Shown: positions 59,170 through 64,000 of the stretch, piece by piece
Position numbering within the stretch: position 1 is the first letter of the stretch
Layout of the letters: each line of letters starts with the position of its first letter
From: Linyphia triangularis
Lineage: Eukaryota > Arthropoda > Arachnida > Araneae > Linyphiidae
Reading direction: 5' to 3'
DNA: 64,000 bases
Assembly: GCA_963978545.1 (NCBI GenBank)
Contig: OZ021724.1
Coordinates: 101,812,023-101,876,022 of the forward strand
Program-made: the position numbers and the translations under genes
Notes under the pieces: generated by a model
Told to the model about the DNA's origin: nothing
What the model saw: only the letters and a program-made list of their open reading frames with translations
Database searches by the model: none

Positions 59170-60589
59170 CTCATACATCTGTTATTGTAACACAATCCTA
59201 CTTCAAGATAATTAAAAAAAAAAAAAAAAAAAAAGCATCATCGCTTTGAGATGTATTTTGTAAACTGTATGCCCGAGTATTATTTTTGTTCAAATCACCT
59301 TGAACTGGACCTAAATTATTACCTTTTCTGTTATCTCGCAGTCATTGAAAGAAAAGTCACAAGTCATGTTTCCCTACGATCATGTGACGCGCAGTGATAA
59401 TGAAAAGACAAACTACTCCTTGAGGTAATGAAGATCTGAGTTATGATGTCATTTTGCAGTTGAGTTGCAGTTGTGTCCACCAATGGCTGTTCGGCAAGAC
59501 CGTTCTGCTATCTCTGTGTATGTGAGTAGTGGAAATGCAGATTCCTGATTGGATAGCCAGAGGGAAACGAGTTGAGTTGTTGTGTGTGGAATCTAGCTGG
59601 TGCTGGGTTTGAGATTTAGAACAAAAATATGAGGTCATTATTAAATTCTGTAAAAAAAAATCCTTTTGATGGAGTTGATCATGACCTGTGTTTGAGTTTG
59701 TGAGATTTTTTTTTTAAATAGGACTTATGCAATCCACAGTTTTTTAGATAGCTACTTAGATGCATTAAAACTAGAGATCTCAAAGTTAGAATCATCATTG
59801 ACAACCACAAATAAAAACATTTAAAAATTTCTAATTGGAAAAAAATTGTATCCTGAAAGAATTATTATTTTGATATCTTTCCAAAGCAAACCCGAATGAC
59901 AGTGACGTTAATCGTCTACTAAGAGATATGACGTTGCTTGTATTAGACTCATTAAAATGTACTCTAAATGATACCTCTCTAAATGAAGATAATACCTATT
60001 CCAAGTGCTTTGAAATTCTAAATTCATGTTCAATATATAAATATCGAATATCATTTAGAAGTTCTTCCAAATGTAAAAAAAATAAGGCGCATCTAGAGGT
60101 GGTCTTTTATTGACATGAAAAATATTACATTTAATAAAAATTTATACACTACTTATTACTCATTTTAAGACTTTTTACAATCAATCGCAGCTTCAGTCAG
60201 ATGAAAATACTAATTCATTTCAAATTATCGAAATTCCACTACAAACTAGGGGTGTGGAACATCGCACAGCTTTCAATTACGCTATAATATTGACGTGGAT
60301 TTGTATCATTTACCGTTTATATATTTTCATCCTTCATTTAGGATAAATGGCCAGTTGGGTGATAGTTCTTGTATTGGTCTATGAAAAAAAAAAAAAAAAA
60401 AAAAAAAAACCTCCGACAAAATTGTGATTTTAGCGATATAATTTCCGATAATCCTTATATTATCTTTTATTATAAGCGAAACTGAGGGGAAAGAAAAAAC
60501 GATCTTTGATGAGGTTTGCTCAAGGAAAGATAACTATGTGTTGAAGACATTCATTTTCCAACTTTTTAAGTCATTGAAACATATTTACA

Positions 60590-60880
60590 GGAATTTCGGA
60601 GGTGGGGATGTTTCGAGCACCTTAAGAGGCAATAGAATAACGATTTTTATCAAAATCGTTGAAGCCGTTTTTTAACAATCATTGAAAAACATGATTTTTT
60701 TCAAAGGCAGCTACCTTATGCTCACGCGCGATTTTGACGAAAACCTTAATGGTAGGTCCCAAGGCCGCCACTAAACTTCATACCAAATTTGAACATCGTA
60801 GGTCAATTTGTTTGGGAGTTATGCTGACCACAGACACACTCACTCACACACACACTGACAGAAATTTTTTCTAGATCACT
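60590..60880 (+). repeat. Dispersed repeat with CACACACTGACAGAAATT tail
   Basis: TTCATACCAAATTTGAACAT, GGGAGTTATGCTGACCACAG, then a CA-rich stretch and TGACAGAAATTTTTTCTAGA. I recall this block as widespread in arthropod genomes, but it has no second copy in this window. No coding capacity. Confidence 0.4.
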
Positions 60881-60915
60881 TTTTTGAAATCAGGATGTTC
60901 CAAAACGTGAAAAAA

Positions 60916-60948
<33 letters not shown>

Positions 60949-61914
60949 ACCCAATGCTATACTTTCATTACCCTATGTATAATATACATATGGGTAATTG
61001 AAAGTAAAAATTCGTCATCAAATTTATTCACTTGCACTAAATGTAAGGAGTATCTACAAAGTACTCTACCTTTTAGTATCATAAAGATATATTGTAATAA
61101 AAATGTATACTTTGTGCACGCTTACTTGTTGTATATCATAACACAGTTTTAGCCAGTTGATAATTTTGATTTTGTCGAGTTTCTAATAATCAACATTTAA
61201 CATAACCAAAAAAAAAAAGAAGCAAAATCTGGAAGATTAACCATTAATAAAAAAGAATCATAAAGTTTGGAAAAAACATATCCTTAAAACTTTCATATTT
61301 ACAATCATGCACCCAAAAAAGTAAAGCATGCATTATACATTTGCAAAGTTTTAGTGACAGTGGCGAAACATATTCTATAAAAATTGCATGTTTTAAAGTT
61401 TGTACCTTGAGCACACAGAATAAACCAGTTGATAATCCTGATTCACACTGGTTTAATTTCAAGCACAATATTTCGAATTACATTAACTTAAACATCAATT
61501 AATAAAAGTTGTTCCAGCTCTTCCTTTTGAATTAGTTAAGAATAGTTAAGCTTTTACTTCTTTTAACACGAACATAAGTGAAATTAATTGAGGATGTTTT
61601 TGTTGCTTTCCTATTGGATATTTTAATTTCACTACCGTAATAAAAATATTTTTTGAAATTAGTCATTATTTTACATTAGTCAGCATTCAATTTAAATTAG
61701 TCAACTGTAAATTTGAACTAGTATTTAAGAACTAACTTTAAGATCTTACGTGTTATAGTTCATGAACATATATAAGTACCTTTATATAAGTACTCTTATG
61801 TACATCATAATACAGTATTTTCAATTCTATTATATACTGAAATATAGGAATAAATTATATAACCCATAAAAAAGTTTTTATAACCAATTTTTAGATTCAT
61901 TAACAAAGAGCAGT

Positions 61915-62084
61915 TTTTGTCGCCAGCGGGTGCTTGGCTTTGGAATCTAATTTTAAATATTAAAAATATTATCAGCAAAATATGCGGTAAACTACTTTTT
62001 AAGATTTACACATTAAAAATGAATGTGAATTTATGCACTCTTATCTTTTATATAAATATCTTTTATTTATTCTGATTAAATGTT

Positions 62085-62120
<36 letters not shown>

Positions 62121-62635
62121 TCATTCATTCATTCATTTATTCATTCATTCATTCATTCATTCATTCATTCATTCATTCATTCATGTATTTATTCATTCAT
62201 TCATTCATTCATTCATTCATTCATTCATTCATTCATTCATTCATTCATTCATTCATTCATTCATTCATTCATCCATTCATTCATTCATTCATTCATTCAT
62301 TCATTCATTCATTTATTTATTTATTTGTTTATTTATTAAGTCAATTTTGGCAACAAGAAAGAGTTTCAACAGTGATCGTTTAAATGCTATTTCAGCGCGA
62401 TTGGATGACGGCAAGGTGGTTTATTAGCATTCCATAAAAGCGACACTTTAGTGACAGTGATAGTCGCCAAAATTTGATAGAATGCATTGTCATCGACATC
62501 GAATCTATCTGCCAACTATCAGCCTAATTGGATGACGGCAAGGGGTAAATTAGGCTTCCGCAGATTTGCCCGCAATCGACACACACAGCCAACCAATCCC
62601 CCCCCCCCCCACACACACAAAACACGCACAAAATC
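61915..62635 (+). repeat. Dispersed repeat R1, copy 5, with expanded ATTC tract
   Basis: CGCCAGCGGGTGCTTGGC, TATCAGCAAAATATGCGGTA and GAATTTATGCACTC precede the ATTT/ATTC tract. AATTTTGGCAACAAGAAAGA, TGTCATCGACATCGAATC, GATGACGGCAAGG and a CA-rich tail follow. The full order matches copies 3 and 4. Confidence 0.85.
62084..62337. repeat. (TTTA)n-(TTCA)n-(TTTA)n compound microsatellite
   Basis: TTTA units (about 62084-62120), then some 47 TTCA units with rare variants, then TTTA units again. It sits exactly where R1 copy 4 has only a short TTTATTTATT stretch, so it is an expansion within R1. Frames reading HSFI repeats are artefacts. Confidence 0.97.
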
Positions 62636-62899
62636 GAATTTAATATAAATGATTTAAAAACGATTGTATTTTACAATTAATGTATTACGAAAAAAAAAAA
62701 AAAAATCTCTTAAATTTCATAATATATTTAGAGGCTCATCATAGTTTTCCGTTCTGATAACATGAACTATAAATAAAATGGCAATTTCTATTCCCGTTCA
62801 AGATCATGTTAACAAGGTTCCCCTCTACAGGCAAAAACTTTTCTTTTTCATGGTCCTTTTTGCAGGTGGTCCTTCCCAAAGTAAATAATCCCCCCCCCC

Positions 62900-63240
62900 C
62901 CCCGCAACAACTTTTCAGCTACTGACTCCGCGAGCAGACATCTAAGCTGTCCAGTGTCATCCTCAAATCACTTTGTCTTAGCATTGGCAAAGAGATTCGC
63001 CGACCAGGTATGATGGATCGTCAAGGCATCTCTGGAACAACTGTAAGACCACCTTGACCCCTCGATGACCCCATGCCTCTTCCAGAAAGTCGGATGACTG
63101 AGGATTTCGGTTGGACACTCTGTCAGGTTGGAGATGTCTAGGAGGTGACGTCGGTGTCTTCTTGTGCTTCGGGATTTCTGTAGCTTTGTTCCAATTAGAG
63201 GAGGGATGTTGATGGTTCAGAAGAGATGTTTTTTTTTCTT
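62900..63240. other. GC-richer stretch of unknown nature
   Basis: A 117-codon minus-strand frame (62978-63331) overlaps it. Its product is Pro/Ser/Lys-rich in the first half, has no recognised domain, and lacks visible splice framing. It could be an exon of a neighbouring minus-strand gene or chance. Not called as a gene. Confidence 0.25.
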
Positions 63241-63905
63241 TCCCGATTTGGGAATGTGGAAACATGGAACTGGGTCTAGACGGAAGTTTGGAAGAATTGG
63301 CTTTGTTTGAAGCACGGTGTATGGGTAACATGATAGCAATTTTAATACTGTTTTAGGAGTAGATATGATTTGAAGCATGGAGGAATATCACAACAATTTT
63401 GGTGCTGCTTAAGGGGAGTTGGTTTGGTTTGAAGGATGGAGAAACATTACAACAGGTTCGGTACATGGTTTGGTATTGTTTGGGATGGTGGTGGTTTGGA
63501 TCGAAATGGGAGAAAAATTAAAATAGTTTTGGTGCAGATTGGGGAGTTAGTTTGGTTTGAAGCATGGAAGAACATTAGAAAAGTTTTGGTTCCGTTTGGT
63601 ATGTTGTTTTGGTTTGAGCTAGAGGAATATGATAATACTTTTGATTCTGTTTGGATAGTTGATTTGATTTGAAGCATTGAGGAACTTTACAACAATTTTG
63701 GTTATGTGTAGGAAGCTGGTTTTGTTCGAAGCTTGGGGAAGGGGGGACATTACAGAAATTTCGATACTACTTTATTTGGTTTTAAGAATAGAGGTACATT
63801 ACATGCCTTTTAATACTGTTTGGGGAGCTGGTTTTATTTTAATATGAAATAACGTTGCAACAATTTCAGTGCAGTTTGAGAAGTTGATTTGGCTTGTTTG
63901 GGCTG
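63240..63905. repeat. About 60-bp diverged minisatellite, around 10 units
   Basis: The word TTTGAAGCATGGAG, or variants of it, starts near 63304, 63368, 63428, 63490, 63552, 63612, 63664, 63724, 63780 and 63836. Each is followed by CATTACAACAATTTTGGT-like and GTTTGGGGAGTTGGT-like text. Period is about 55-64 bp with strong divergence between units, so the array is old. Frames on both strands are produced by the repeat. Confidence 0.8.
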
Positions 63906-64000
63906 GAATGCTTCGGGCTTTCGCAATGCTTTTTAAGTGCATTAGCAATAATAATCTTCCAACTTATTTATTTGACTTTTCACTGAAAGATATAATTTAA

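Noticed and set aside
62033..62427. Open frames of about 115 codons reading His-Ser-Phe-Ile repeats
   Set aside because: They are translations of a TTTA/TTCA microsatellite, open in more than one frame, with no coding context.

Overview
The window is eukaryotic nuclear DNA, AT-rich and intron-like, most likely from an arthropod and probably a spider. Three things point that way: a GATA transcription-factor gene of the GATA1/2/3 class with 20-plus-kilobase introns; a decayed non-LTR retrotransposon whose C-terminal cysteine/histidine tail resembles those I know from orb-weaver spiders; and a dense load of small repeats and DNA-transposon relics. The species assignment is inference.

Only one host gene can be supported. 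Its C-terminal GATA zinc-finger exon is at 13072-13197 and its last coding exon at 38609-38947, both on the plus strand, separated by a 25.4-kb intron. Together they encode the last 154 residues of a protein I take to be the orthologue of Drosophila grain (GATAc). The N-terminal finger and earlier exons were not found, so positions 1-13071 are probably the preceding intron. The 3' UTR probably runs to a polyadenylation signal at 41861-41866. It is free of the repeat families that crowd the flanks.

Layout: 1-13 kb is AT-rich sequence with an 85-bp minisatellite (5.77-6.45 kb), one tRNA-derived SINE (9.3 kb) and an inverted-repeat element just before the C-finger exon (12.59-12.98 kb). The 13-38.6 kb intron holds a transposase-like relic, a foldback array (17.0-17.9 kb), a pair of inverted 400-bp arms (21.7 and 24.5-24.9 kb), a SINE, a 272-bp satellite array (26.3-29.3 kb), two copies of a 660-bp foldback element, a 362-bp tandem duplication and two GC-rich islands. 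The 41.9-64 kb flank is a transposon graveyard: a hAT-type element nested in a piggyBac-like element, a LINE relic split by a SINE, two copies of a 330-bp element plus one 591-bp element with 8-bp target duplications, six more SINEs, and three copies of a dispersed repeat that carry differently expanded microsatellites.

The strongest evidence in the window is structural: target-site duplications flank seven of eight SINE copies and most of the DNA elements, and two insertions have a paralogous unoccupied copy elsewhere in the window. No second host gene, RNA gene or CRISPR array is supported.
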